From Glandiceps talaboti (taxonomy: Eukaryota; Hemichordata; Enteropneusta; Spengelidae), in the NCBI RefSeq assembly GCF_964340395.1, contig NC_135558.1, positions 22,789,564 to 22,853,563 on the forward strand: a stretch of DNA of 64,000 nt, in the 5' to 3' direction. Of the stretch, positions 28,911 through 43,900 are shown one piece after another. The number at the start of each line of letters is the position of its first letter. Positions within the stretch are counted from its first letter, which is position 1. The position numbers were made by a program, and so were the translations under genes. Below the pieces are notes generated by a model. The model saw only the letters and a program-made list of their open reading frames with translations. It was not told the DNA's origin and made no database searches.

Positions 28911-31900
28911 TCGCACTGACCAATATTTGTGTTTTTAAAAATCACCATACTGCTAAAGACTTGACAATGATAGTACTTGATAGAAAATTTATAATATAAT
29001 AGTTTGTTTAATCAGGGTTTTTGATAAAGCGTATTGCTGCAATGTAGGAATGACATACACGTGACATTCTTGTGTTTCATTCACTGATCATCGTAACTAT
29101 TATCATGGAAGTATAACTACTTCCATGCTATTATCTAGATCGGTCACATTTCTACAGTCGCACATTTCAGTGTGTTGAATCTTGACTCTATGCACCACCA
29201 TCCTTACATGGAGTCCATGTTATACATTGATCACGAGACACGCCCTTTGACACGACGGAGTGCATGATATGTTGTTATGTGTACATGCGAGACCAGTCAC
29301 AGACCTTGAAGTTCGAGTGGACACACGTACACTCGATCCATCCAGGGACCAATCACCATCAACTGTGGTGTACCTAGTCCTGCTTGCAGACGGTGCACGG
29401 TCTAGATTACGGAGAAGGAAGTGACGACTATGGTGTACCCTAGTTCACTCCAGTTTCTGTGACTGAAAATATGACAATTATATAACCCAGAAATTTGATG
29501 TTTTATCATGTTGTTGTTTTGACAGCCTAGTCAAGTGTGAAAGTCAAATCTTGGGTAACCATTACTAGATGTTTGTTGAATAGAGATCAACATTTATGCC
29601 CTTTCACTCTACCTGTAAATATACAAGATTAAATATCTTATATTGTATACATGTAGACTGTCATAGATTGCGATTCACTTCATCCCAATTTCAACTTGTT
29701 CCATTTCAACCCGCCACATCTTCAACTCTTCCCACTCTGTCAAAATCATTTACTCAACTAATATACAGATCTTTGCAATATGATAGGTACGCAAGTATTT
29801 TTAGTTATAAAAACTGTTATGATTCTAAGACATAGAAGCACACTGTACATCCAATATACTGACTTTTCAGTTTGGTTTAATATCCCACCCTTGATTTGGT
29901 TGGAAAAGCAGACCTTTATTGTTACAGATACTGAAAAATATAACAAATAATCAGCCAAAAAATCTGATGCACTGAAATTGGGGTGAGTTGACAATTGGGC
30001 GAGTTGACAATGGGAGGAGTTGAAATGGGGTGAGTTGAATGGGACGAGTTGAAATGGGATGAGTTGATGGAATGAGTTGAAATGGGATGAGTTGAAATGG
30101 GACGAGTTGAAATGGGGCGAGTTGAAATGGGATGAGTTGAATGGGATGAGTTGAAATGGGATGAGTTGAAATGGGGCGAGTTGAAATGGGATGAGTTGAT
30201 GGAATGAGTTGAAATGGGGCGAGTTGAAATGGGAGGAGTTGAAATGGGGCGAGTTGAAATGGGGTGAGTTGAATGGGACAAGTTGAAATGGGATGAGTTG
30301 ATGGAATGAGTTGAAATGGGATGAGTTGAAATGGGACGAGTTGAAATGGGATGAGTTGAATGGGATGAGTTGAAATGGGACGAGTTGAAATGGGACGAGT
30401 TGAAATGGGGCGAGTTGAAATGGGATGAGTTGAAATGGGGCGAGTTGAAATGGGATGAGTTGAAATGGGGCGAGTTGAATGGGATGAGTTGAAATGGAAT
30501 GAGTTGAAATGGAATGAGTTGAAATGGGGCGAGTTGAAATGGAATGAGTTGAAATGGGACGAGTTGAATGGGACGAGTTGAAATGGGATGAGTTGAAATG
30601 GGGCGAATTGAATGGGACAAGTTGAAATGGGGCGAGTTGAATGGGATGAGTTGAAATGGGGCAAGTTGAAATGGGATGAGTTGAAATGGGGCGAGTTGAA
30701 ATGGAACGAGTTGAATGGGACGAGTTGAAATGGGAAGAGTTGAAATGGGACGAGTTCAAATGGGCCGAGTTGAATGGGATGAGTTGAAATGGGGCGAGTT
30801 GAAATGGGATGAGTTGAAATGGGGCGAGTTGAAATGGGATGAGTTGAAATGGAATGAGTTGAAATGGGGCGAGTTGAAATGGAATGAGTTGAAATGGGGC
30901 GAGTTGAAATGGGACGAGTTGAATGGGACGAGTTGAAATGGGATGAGTTGAAATGGGGTGAATTGAATGGGACAAGTTGAAATGGGGCGAGTTGAATGGG
31001 AAGAGTTGAAATGGGGCAAGTTGAATGGGACGAGTTGAAATGGGATGAGTTGAAATGGGGCGAGTTGAATGGGAAGAGTTGAAATGGGACGAGTTCAAAC
31101 GGGGCGAGTTGAATGGGATGAGTTGAAATGGGGCGAGTTGAAATGGGATGAGTTGAAATAGGGCGAGTTAAAATGGGACGAGTTAAAATGGGACAAGTTG
31201 AATGGGATGAGTTGAAATGGGGTGAGTTGAAATGGGATGAGTTGAAATGGGGCGAGTGGAAATGGGACGAGTTGAATGGGACGAGTTGAAATGGGACGAG
31301 TTGAAATGGGACGAGTTGAAATGGGACGAGTTGAAATGGGACGAGTTGAATGGGATGAGCTGAAATGGGATGAGTTGAAATGGGATGAGTTGAAATGGGG
31401 CGAGTTGAAATGGGGCGAGTTGAATGGAACGAGTTGAAATGGGACGAGTTGAAATGGGGCGAGTTGAAATGGAATGAGTTGAAATGGGACGAGTTGAATG
31501 GGACGAGTTGAAATGGGATGAGTTGAAATAGGGCGAATTGAATGGGACAAGTTGAAATGGGGCGAGTTGAAATGGGACGAGTTGAAATGGGGCAAGTTGA
31601 AATGGGACGAGTTGAATGGGATGAGCTGAAATGGGATGAGTTGAAATGGGATGAGTTGAAATGGGGCGAGTTGAAATGGGGCGAGTTGAATGGAACGAGT
31701 TGAAATGGGACGAGTTGAAATGGGGCGAGTTGAAATGGGGCGAGTTGAAATGGGATGAGTTGAAATGGGGCGAGTTGAAATGGGATGAGTTGAAATGGGG
31801 CGAATTGAATGGGACAAGTTGAAATGGGGCGAGTTGAATGGGATGAGTTGAAATGGGGCAAGTTGAAATGGGATGAGTTGAAATGGGATGAGTTGAAATG

Positions 31901-34900
31901 GGGCAAGTTGAAATGGAACGAGTTGAATGGGACGAGTTGAAATGGGAAGAGTTAAAATGGGACGAGTTCAAATGGGCCGAGTTGAATGGGATGAGTTGAA
32001 ATGGGGCGAGTTGAAATGGGATGAGTTGAAATGGGGCGAGTTGAAATGGGATGAGTTGAAATGGGGCGAGTTGAAATGGAATGAGTTGAAATGGGACGAG
32101 TTGAATGGGACGAGTTGAAATGGGATGAGTTGAAATGGGGTGAATTGAATGGGACAAGTTGAAATGGGGCGAGTTGAATGGGATGAGTTGAAATGGGGCA
32201 AGTTGAATGGGACGAGTTGAAATGGGATGAGTTGAAATGGGGCGAGTTGAATGGGAAGAGTTGAAATGGGACGAGTTCAAACGGGGCGAGTTGAATGGGA
32301 TGAGTTGAAATGGGGCGAGTTGAAATGGGATGAGTTGAAATAGGGCGAGTTAAAATGGGACGAGTTAAAATGGGACAAGTTGAATGGGATGAGTTGAAAT
32401 GGGGCGAGTTGAAATGGGATGAGTTGAAATGGGACGAGTTGAATGGGACGAGTTGAAATGGGAGGAGTTGAAATGGGACGAGTTGAAATGGGACGAGTTG
32501 AATGGGATGAGCTGAAATGGGATGAGTTGAAATGGGATGAGTTGAAATGGGGCGAGTTGAAATGGGGCGAGTTGAATGGGACGAGTTGAAATGGGACGAG
32601 TTGAAATGGGACGAGTTGAAATGGGACGAGTTGAATGGGATGAGCTGAAATGGGGCGAGTTGAAATGGGATGAGTTGAAATGGGGCGAGTTGAAATGGGA
32701 CGAGTTGAATGGGATGAGTTGAAATGGGGCGAGTTGTATTATATGCTGACATCACCCATATCAAACCATGCATTATATGCTGAGATCACCCATATCAAAC
32801 CATGTATGATATGCCGAGATCACCCATATCAAACCATGCATTATATGCTGAGATCACCCATATCAAACCATGCATTACATGCTGAGATCACCCATATCAG
32901 AACATGCATTATATGCTGAGATCACCCATATCAAACCATGTATTACATGCTGAGATCACCCATATCAAACCATGCATTACATGCTGAGATCACCCATATC
33001 AAACCATGTATTATATGCTGAGATCACCCATATCAAACCATGTATTATATGCTGAGATCACCCATATCAAACCATGTATTATATGCTGAGATCACCCATA
33101 TCAAACCATGTATGATATGCCGAGATCACCCATATCAAACCATGTATTATATGCTGAGATCACCCATATCAAACCATGTATTACATGCTGAGATCACCCA
33201 TATCAAACCATGTATTATATGCTGAGATCACCCATATCAAACCATGTATTATATGCTGAGATCACCCATATCAAACCATGTATGATATGCCGAGATCACC
33301 CATATCAAACCATGTATTATATGCTGAGATCACCCATATCAAACCATGTATTACATGCTGAGATCACCCATATCAAACCATGTATTATATGCTGAGATCA
33401 CCCATATCAAACCATGTATTATATGCTGAGATCACCCATATCAAACCATGTATTATATGCTGAGATCACCCATACCAAACCATACATTACATGCTGAGAT
33501 CACCCATATCAAACCATGTATTATATGCTGAGATCACCCATATCAAACCATGTATTATATGCTGAGATCACCCATATCAAACCATGTATTATATGCTGAG
33601 ATCACCCATATCAAACCATGTATTATATGCTGAGATCACCCATATCAAACCATACATTACATGCTGAGATCACCCATATCAAACCATGTATTATATGCTG
33701 AGATCACCCATATCAAACCATGTATTATATGCTGAGATCACCCATATCAAACCATGTATTACATGCTGCGATCACCCATATCAAACCATGTATTATATGC
33801 TGAGATCACCCATATCAAACCATGTATTATATGCTGAGATCACCCATATCAAACCATGTATTATATGCTGAGATCACCCATATCAAACCATGCATTACAT
33901 GCTGAGATCACCCATATCAAACCATGTATGATATGCTGAGATCACCCATATCAAACCATGTATTATATGCTGAGATCACCCATATCAAACCTTGCATTAC
34001 ATGCTGAGATCACCCATATCAATCCTTGCATTATATGCTGAGATCACCCATATCAAACCATGTATTATATGCTGAGATCACCCATATCAAACCATGTATT
34101 ACATGCTGAGATCACCCATATCAAACCATGTATTATATGCTGAGATCACCCATATCAAACCATGTATGATATGCCGAGATCACCCATATCAAACCATGTA
34201 TTATATGCTGAGATCACCCATATCAAACCATGCATTACATGCTGAGATCACCCATATCAAACGATGTATTATATGCTGAGATCACCCATATCAAACCATG
34301 TATTACATGCTGAGATCACCCATATCAAACCATGTATTATATGCTGAGATCACCCATATCAAACCATGTATTATATGCTGAGATCACCCATATCAAACCA
34401 TGTATTACATGCTGAGATCACCCATATCAAAACATGTATTATATGCTGAGATCACCCATATCAAACCTTGCATTACATGCTGAGATCACCCATATCAAAA
34501 CATGTATTATATGCTGAGATCACCCATATCAAACCATGCATTATATGCTGAGATCACCCATATCAAACCATGTATTATATGCTGAGATCACCCATATCAA
34601 ACCATGTATTACATGCTGAGATCACCCATATCAAACCATGTATGATATGCTGAGATCACCCATATCAAACCATGCATTACATGCTGAGATCACCCATATC
34701 AAACCATGTATTATATGCTGAGATCACCCATATCAAACCATGTATTACATGCTGAGATCACCCATATCAAAACATGTATTATATGCTGAGATCACCCATA
34801 TCAAACCATGCATTATATGCTGAGATCACCCATATCAAAACATGTATTATATGCTGAGATCACCCATATCAAACCATGTATTATATGCTGAGATCACCCA

Positions 34901-37900
34901 TATCAAACCATGTATTATATGCTGAGATCACCCATATCAAACCATGCATTATATGCTGAGATCACCCATATCAAACCATGTATTATATGCTGAGATCACC
35001 CATATCAAACCATGTATTACATGCTGAGATCACCCATATCAAACCATGTATTATATGCTGAGATCACCCATATCAAACCATGTATTATATGCTGAGATCA
35101 CCCATATCAAACCATGTATTACATGCTGAGATCACCCATATCAAACCATGTATTATATGCTGAGATCACCCATATCAAACCATGTATTATATGCTGAGAT
35201 CACCCATATCAAACCATGCATTATGTGCTGAGATCACCCATATCAAACCATGTATTATATGTTTTAATTTTGACTTCAAGTTGTGTCATGTTTTAATCTT
35301 TCAGGGAACCCCAATCAAAGATGTTACCATAGCGACTGATACACCAAAAACTTTGCTATTAGAGAAACATGCTGAATTTATTGTTGCTTATGGATCAAAG
35401 AAAGATTATGAATATGTAAGTCTCAGTGTATATACTAAGATTGTGTTTACATTGCAAGTTTGATTTACAGAGAGATTAATGTTTAGCTCCGCTGTCAGCG
35501 AAAGCTGAAAGCGTAGCTTTAGGTATAGGTGGGTATTGAGGTATAGAGAGTAGAGTGAATCATAGGTGTCCGTCAAACTTTTATATCTTCACTATCTACT
35601 CCGAAGGTGACAGTCGGAATTCTTCGATATTTGGTGTGCATGTTCCCTGGGGGGAGGCTATTCAGATTTGTTCATGCCAAGTTGATCTGTGCCATTTTCA
35701 ATTTTTTATGATTTTTTTTCCAAAAATGACATTTTCATCAACTCCTCATAAACTTTAAGTCAGATTGCTTTGATATGTGGTGTGTTGATGCACAGAGGGT
35801 ACCTTACTTAGATTTGTTAATTTCAAGTCAGCACGTCTTCTCTTCTATTTTTTATGATTTTTTTTTTGAAATTTGAAAAAAAAATGAATATGTTAATGAG
35901 TATAATGACCGACGCCATATTGGAAATCACTCCGCGAGACTTTAGGTAAAGTGCAACTTTTCAAAAGACACTATTGACGTCAAACAAGCAATGTAATATG
36001 TGCTATAGTCTTAATTCTACGCATTGTGCGCCCAAATGACAAATATTTGTTCGAAAAAGGGTTGTAAACTTCAAATCCAATTCTCCATCCACCCCTCCTA
36101 CAGAATGGTTCATTCCAGTATATGCACCTCCCTCATGATCAAGTTTGAATGCCTGTGAACTGAAGTGTATGGGACGATTTTTGACAGAGTCAGTCGTCAA
36201 TAAAAACGATAATACTCTTTCTAAAATTACCACATTTTGAAAGGGAAAGTACTTTGTGGGTGGTTCATTTATGGAGTTTTGTTTTTGTACGATCAATATT
36301 GGTGGCAAAATTGCCGATGTGGTAGTTCCGTACGGCGACAATCTCAAGTACCCGGATGTACGAGGGACTAACCCGGAAGCAAGTCGTTGCCAGCCGTACG
36401 TTACAGTGTTAACATCGTCCGAGAAATCGCTGTGTTCAGAATGTCATTATTCACAGAATTGTTTCTTTCGAGTGAAAACCCGTCTTGAATTGTATAACTC
36501 TAACAAATGAAGACATGTCAAGTTATATTTTGAAAGTTGTATCGCTAGTTTCATGAGTTTGAGACGAAAGTCGCCCAACAGGCGATCTCGCGCCATTGCT
36601 GTACTACGTGGCACTTTATTCTGGCGGGGTGTCTCTTGAAAACGGGAATAGCGAAGGATGAGCCAATCCAGTGAGACCTTTCAAATGTAGCTAATATTAT
36701 AGCCAATAAAATTAGTTGTACGATGATTTGTGTATAATAAGGGTAAGGCTGGCCTCTACACTGTACTGGCCACGTTCAACGGAAGTAAGTGAAGCTCAAT
36801 CATAACAATGGTGGCTGTCAAAATCGAAGACGCGATTTGACCGTGTTGTTATTTCAGTGAGTTTATTCAGCAAGAAAACAACGTGTTCTATGTTTTTGTA
36901 CTTCCTACATGATGTGATGATCGTTTTTTTACCGGTACAACTTACAGCCTACAATTAAATAGTCCTGCTTGCATACGGAGGAATTCGGGACTCGATTCTG
37001 ACAATTGTCCCTCCCCCTTAGAGTCAAGTCAGTAATACAGACTCGTGCACCGTCATGGAAGCAGGACTAACAATGAAACTGCTAACTTAGTTAGTAACAC
37101 TGACACGGTACGATTCCGTGTTCCGTGTTCATGTTTTGGGGCACATTTCTAAATACGCGAAACCAGTTATTGAATGTGTAGTGGATATTGATATCCAGTT
37201 TGAAAAATTAAAATCCTGAACTTTATTTTGCGAACGGTTTTGTCATTTCTTAGTAATTATAGGGCCGACTGTATCACGTTTAACGTTTATGTCAACCCGG
37301 AAGTACATAGACACGAAAATAGACGAAGTGACTTGTACATGTAATTAGTAACCAAATTTTGCTGTAACTGCTGGTAACCTTCAAATTTATTTATTTTTAT
37401 GTTGTAAATACATTCTAATATGCACTAAGGACAACACTATAAAGACTTGCTCCATGGGAAGGTAATTTTTTGTCTTTTAAAAATGCAATAGTTAGATCAA
37501 TGTGTACCAGAAATGTTATGAGCTAGAAATAAGACCACATAACATCTTATTACCCCCCCCCCCCCCAATTAAGACAAACTACTCACAGAAAGCAACAAAA
37601 AAGAGAAGAAGCTCCAAAACATAAAAAAGAGAATAAAATTACAGTAATGAGTTGATGATGCACAAACAACTACAAAGAAATAGACAGTTCAATTACAACA
37701 CACGGTTTGAAATAAATATGGGGTTTGGAAAAGTGAATTAGAAGTTGAGCAAAAACTAAGAGAGATGAAGAGCCTAAGTGAACAAGCGAAAGCACTTAAA
37801 GATAGGACCACCAGATTTTTTGCAGGACTACTACGTTATCAATTTTACTAGTCCTGTGGGATAGTGACTTTTTTACTCCAGTGTCGAACCCTGTCAATGG

Positions 37901-40900
37901 CTGAGAATGACTCTCTTTCGGGTACTTGGGGATTGTCGCCGTACGGAAACTAAGATGGCGATTAATACATTTCTTCCCTATATATATATCTACTACAACT
38001 AGTACAAGTTGAATGTTGTTGACTTGGTAAATTTGTTAGAAAATTGAAATTCAAATTGCCTCAAAATTATTTTAGATCCCTAGTTTATTTCATTCATCAT
38101 TAAAATTTTCCAGGGTTAAAGCTGTAAGACACTGGAATTATTTATAGCCAACCTCAAAATCCACTTTTTTTTCTTTTTCTTGTGTGCATTTCCCAGTCAT
38201 TTTTTTCTGAGATTTTGTGCAATTTTTCATAACTGTAGATTTTTGTTATAAAATGGTGACTATGGTATAAAAGTACAATACATTACCAACTTCTGTGTAA
38301 AATGTGTTTTATAGTGAGACATCATATGAAACCACTAACCACTTTATTGCATCGCTAAAACAAAACTGCATAGTAAAGAGCTGAAGAACTGAACCACTTC
38401 TACATGTCACCAAAATAGAAAATAAAAAAAAATAAAAAAAACAGCGGAGCTATTCTGACCGATAGGTCGCTTGTTGTTTATTAAGTACACATAATGTGTT
38501 GGGGAGGGAATATTAATGTTTGTTTATTAAGTACACATAATGTGTTGGGGAGGGAATATTTATGTTTGTTTATTAAGTACACACAATGTGTTGGGGAGGG
38601 AATATTAATGTTTGTTTATTAAGTACACATAATGTGTTGGGGAAGGAATATTAATGTTTGTTTATTAAGTACACATAATGTGTTGGGGAGGGAATATTTA
38701 TGTTTGTTTATTAAGTACACATAATGTGTTGGGGAGGGAATATTAATGTTTGTTTATTAAGTACACAATGTGTTGGGGAAGGAATATTAATGTTTGTTTA
38801 TTAAGTACACATAATGTGTTGGGGAGGGAATATTAATGTTTGTTTATTAAGTACACATAATGTGTTGGGGCCCGGGAGGGAATATTAATGTTTGTTTATT
38901 AAGTACACATAATGTGTTGGGGAGGGAATATTAATGTTTGTTTATTAAGTACACATAATGTGTTGGGGCCCGGGAGGGAATATTAATGTTTGTTTATTAA
39001 GTACACATAATGTGTTGGGGCCCGGGAGGGAATATTAATGTTTGTTTATTAAGTACACATAATGTGTTGGGGCCCGGGAGGGAATATTAATGTTTGTTTA
39101 TTATGTACACATAATGTGTTGGGGAGGGAATATTAATGTTTGTTTATTAAGTACACATAATGTGTTGGGGCCCGGGAGGGAATATTAAAAGTTCAGTATG
39201 ATGAAAGCTGAAACAAAGAATAAATACGAGCAGAATTAAACTACACTACCAAAATCTAGTCACTTCATAAGAAAGCACAGACTAAATATTTAAAAAAAAG
39301 TACATTTCAGAAATATTGATGAATAAGTTAAGATGGAGCTGACACAAAGTGGTAATAGAGATGTCTCTGATGTGTAGATAAATACCTTGTAAGCATGATT
39401 GTTTAAACATTGGAAATCCCATAAAAAATGTATTCAAGATTATGGATGTCATCAGAACATAACTCCTGTTTGAGTACAATTAAACCAAAATTCATTCAAT
39501 AACTTATATCAACATGTTGCAGTAATATTTTTAGTGTGCGTCTATCTGAGTAAACCGAGACCTTGATTGCCAGAGTAGTATATCAACATGTTGCAGTAAT
39601 ACTTTTAGTGTGCGTCTATCTTAGTAAACCGAGACCTCGACTGCCAGAGTAGTATATCAACATGTCACAACAATAGTTTTAGTCTGTCTGTATTGTAGTA
39701 AACCGAAATCTTGATTGCCAGAGTAGTATATCAACATGTCACAACAATAGTTTTAGTCTGTCTGTATTGTAGTAAACCGAAATCTTGATTGCCAGAGTAG
39801 TATATCAACATGTCACAACAATAGTTTTAGTCTGTGTGTATTGTAGTAAACCGAAATCTTGATTGCCAGAGTAGTATATCAACATGTCACAACAATAGTT
39901 TTAGTGTGTGTGTATTGTAGTAAACCGAAACCTTGATTGCCAGAGTAGTATATCAACATGTCACAACAATAGTTTTAGTCTGTCTGTATTGTAGTAAACC
40001 GAAATCTTGATTGCCAGAGTAGTATATCAACATGTCACAACAATAGTTTTAGTCTGTCTGTATTGTAGTAAACCGAAATCTTGATTGCCAGAGTAGTATA
40101 TCAACATGCCACAACAATAGTTTTAGTCTGTCTGTATTGTAGTAAACTGAAATCTTGATTGCCAGAGTAGTATATCAACATGTCACAACAATAGTTTTAG
40201 TCTGTGTGTATTGTAGTAAACCGAAATCTTGATTGCCAGAGTAGTATATCAGCATGTCACAACAATAGTTTTAGTCTGTCTGTATTGTAGTAAACTGAAA
40301 TCTTGATTGCCAGAGTAGTATATCAACATGCCACAACAATAGTTTTAGTCTGTCTGTATTGTAGTAAACCGAAATCTTGATTGCCAGAGTAGTATATCAA
40401 CATGTCACAACAATAGTTTTAGTCTGTCTGTATTGTAGTAAACTGAAATCTTGATTGCCAGAGTAGTATATCAACATGTCACAACAATAGTTTTAGTCTG
40501 TCTGTATTGTAGTAAACTGAAATCTTGATTGCCAGAGTAGTATATCAGCATGTCACAACAATAGTTTTAGTCTGTGTGTATTGTAGTAAACCGAAATCTT
40601 GATTGCCAGAGTAGTATATCAACATGCCACAACAATAGTTTTAGTCTGTCTGTATTGTAGTAAACCGAAATCTTGATTGCCAGAGTAGTATATCAACATG
40701 TCACAACAATAGTTTTAGTCTGTGTGTATTGTAGTAAACTGAAATCTTGATTGCCAGAGTAGTATATCAGCATGTCACAACAATAGTTTTAGTCTGTGTG
40801 TATTGTAGTAAACCGAAATCTTGATTGCCAGAGTAGTATATCAACATGCCACAACAATAGTTTTAGTCTGTCTGTATTGTAGTAAACCGAAATCTTGATT

Positions 40901-43900
40901 GCCAGAGTAGTATATCAACATGTCACAACAATAGTTTTAGTCTGTGTGTATTGTAGTAAACCGAAATCTTGATTGCCAGAGTAGTATATCAACATGTCAC
41001 AACAATAGTTTTAGTCTGTCTGTATTGTAGTAAACTGAAATCTTGATTGCCAGAGTAGTATATCAACATGTCACAACAATAGTTTTAGTCTGTCTGTATT
41101 GTAGTAAACTGAAATCTTGATTGCCAGAGTAGTATATCAGCATGTCACAACAATAGTTTTAGTCTGTGTGTATTGTAGTAAACCGAAATCTTGATTGCCA
41201 GAGTAGTATATCAACATGCCACAACAATAGTTTTAGTCTGTCTGTATTGTAGTAAACCGAAATCTTGATTGCCAGAGTAGTATATCAACATGTCACAACA
41301 ATAGTTTTAGTCTGTGTGTATTGTAGTAAACCGAAATCTTGATTGCCAGAGTAGTATATCAGCATGTCACAACAATAGTTTTAGTCTGTGTGTATTGTAG
41401 TAAACAGAAACCTTGATTGCCAGAGTAGTATATCAGCATGTCACAACAATAGTTTTAGTCTGTGTGTATTGTAGTAAACCGAAATCTTGATTGCCAGAGT
41501 AGTATATCAACATGTTGCAGTAATACTTTTAGTGTGTCTGTATTGTAGTAAACCGAAATCTTGATTGCCAGAGTAGTATATCAACATGTCACAACAATAG
41601 TTTTAGTCTGTCTGTATTGTAGTAAACCGAAATCTTGATTGCCAGAGTAGTATATCAACATGTCACAACAATAGTTTTAGTCTGTCTGTATTGTAGTAAA
41701 CCGAAATCTTGATTGCCAGAGTAGTATATCAACATGTTGCAGTAATACTTTTAGTGTGCGTCTATCTTAGTAAACCGAGACCTCGACTGCCAGAGTAGTA
41801 TATCAACATGTCACAACAATAGTTTTAGTCTGTCTGTATTGTAGTAAACCGAAATCTTGATTGCCAGAGTAGTATATCAACATGTCACAACAATAGTTTT
41901 AGTCTGTCTGTATTGTAGTAAACCGAAATCTTGATTGCCAGAGTAGTATATCAACATGTCACAACAATAGTTTTAGTGTGTGTGTATTGTAGTAAACCGA
42001 AACCTTGATTGCCAGAGTAGTATATCAACATGTCACAACAATAGTTTTAGTCTGTCTGTATTGTAGTAAACCGAAATCTTGATTGCCAGAGTAGTATATC
42101 AACATGTCACAACAATAGTTTTAGTCTGTCTGTATTGTAGTAAACCGAAATCTTGATTGCCAGAGTAGTATATCAACATGTCACAACAATAGTTTTAGTC
42201 TGTCTGTATTGTAGTAAACTGAAATCTTGATTGCCAGAGTAGTATATCAACATGTCACAACAATAGTTTTAGTCTGTCTGTATTGTAGTAAACTGAAATC
42301 TTGATTGCCAGAGTAGTATATCAGCATGTCACAACAATAGTTTTAGTCTGTGTGTATTGTAGTAAACCGAAATCTTGATTGCCAGAGTAGTATATCAACA
42401 TGCCACAACAATAGTTTTAGTCTGTCTGTATTGTAGTAAACCGAAATCTTGATTGCCAGAGTAGTATATCAACATGTCACAACAATAGTTTTAGTCTGTG
42501 TGTATTGTAGTAAACCGAAATCTTGATTGCCAGAGTAGTATATCAGCATGTCACAACAATAGTTTTAGTCTGTGTGTATTGTAGTAAACAGAAACCTTGA
42601 TTGCCAGAGTAGTATATCAGCATGTCACAACAATAGTTTTAGTCTGTGTGTATTGTAGTAAACCGAAATCTTGATTGCCAGAGTAGTATATCAACATGTT
42701 GCAGTAATACTTTTAGTGTGTCTGTATTGTAGTAAACCGAAATCTTGATTGCCAGAGTAGTATATCAACATGTCACAACAATAGTTTTAGTCTGTCTGTA
42801 TTGTAGTAAACCGAAATCTTGATTGCCAGAGTAGTATATCAACATGTTGCAGTAATACTTTTAGTGTGCGTCTATCTTAGTAAACCGAGACCTCGACTGC
42901 CAGAGTAGTATATCAACATGTCACAACAATAGTTTTAGTCTGTCTGTATTGTAGTAAACCGAAATCTTGATTGCCAGAGTAGTATATCAACATGTCACAA
43001 CAATAGTTTTAGTCTGTCTGTATTGTAGTAAACCGAAATCTTGATTGCCAGAGTAGTATATCAACATGTCACAACAATAGTTTTAGTGTGTGTGTATTGT
43101 AGTAAACCGAAACCTTGATTGCCAGAGTAGTATATCAACATGTCACAACAATAGTTTTAGTCTGTCTGTATTGTAGTAAACCGAAATCTTGATTGCCAGA
43201 GTAGTATATCAACATGTCACAACAATAGTTTTAGTCTGTCTGTATTGTAGTAAACCGAAATCTTGATTGCCAGAGTAGTATATCAACATGTCACAACAAT
43301 AGTTTTAGTCTGTCTGTATTGTAGTAAACCGAAATCTTGATTGCCAGAGTAGTATATTAACATGTCACAACAATAGTTTTAGTGTTTATCTTAGTAAACA
43401 GAAATCTTGATTGCCAGAGTAGTAAATTCGCAAGTTTCTTTATTTATAACAATTTTCAGCCCTTAAATTCTCACTTTGATTCTCTCTAAGTAACTATTTT
43501 ACCAGTACTAGGGAGTCCTTGAAATTTTCTATGATGATACTGACAAATAAATATACCCCAGTATTGTATTAAACTTGTCTGTCAGTTTGAGTCTGTTGTG
43601 ATCAATGTATTTAATATGAAAACTAATTTTGTAGTTGTCACTTGTCAGTACTATGGGGGCCCGTTCTGGTCACAATTATGTAGAAATAATTAAACTACTG
43701 CTGTGATTAATATTATGTATTCCTTGAATTATTTAAATGTGTTTTGATTAATTGTATGTACTGGTATGTAGTCTACGATTGATTTTATGTATTCCTTGAA
43801 TTAATTTAATGTGTTTTCGATTAATTTTATGTACCGGTCTTAATTTTATGTAGTCTTGAATTAATTTTATTTATTCCTTGAATTAATTTTATGTATTCCT

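Noticed and set aside
29682-32736. LTR retrotransposon or virus-derived sequence in the intron arrays
   Set aside because: No reverse transcriptase, integrase, capsid-like frame or LTR pair could be recognised anywhere in the window.
29758-32773. Minus-strand open frames of up to about 650 codons reading HFNSSH, PFQLI and ISTHP
   Set aside because: They are the translation of a 15-bp tandem repeat that lacks stop triplets in every minus-strand phase. Overlapping frames are equally open, there is no splice or start context, and they lie in an intron of the opposite strand gene.
32737-35262. CRISPR-like array of 34-bp repeats
   Set aside because: Units are directly contiguous with no unique spacers and vary throughout; the setting is a eukaryotic intron. 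It is a minisatellite.
36256-36510. 84-codon plus-strand frame in intron 2
   Set aside because: No recognisable domain, no splice sites in frame, and it overlaps one arm of an inverted repeat.
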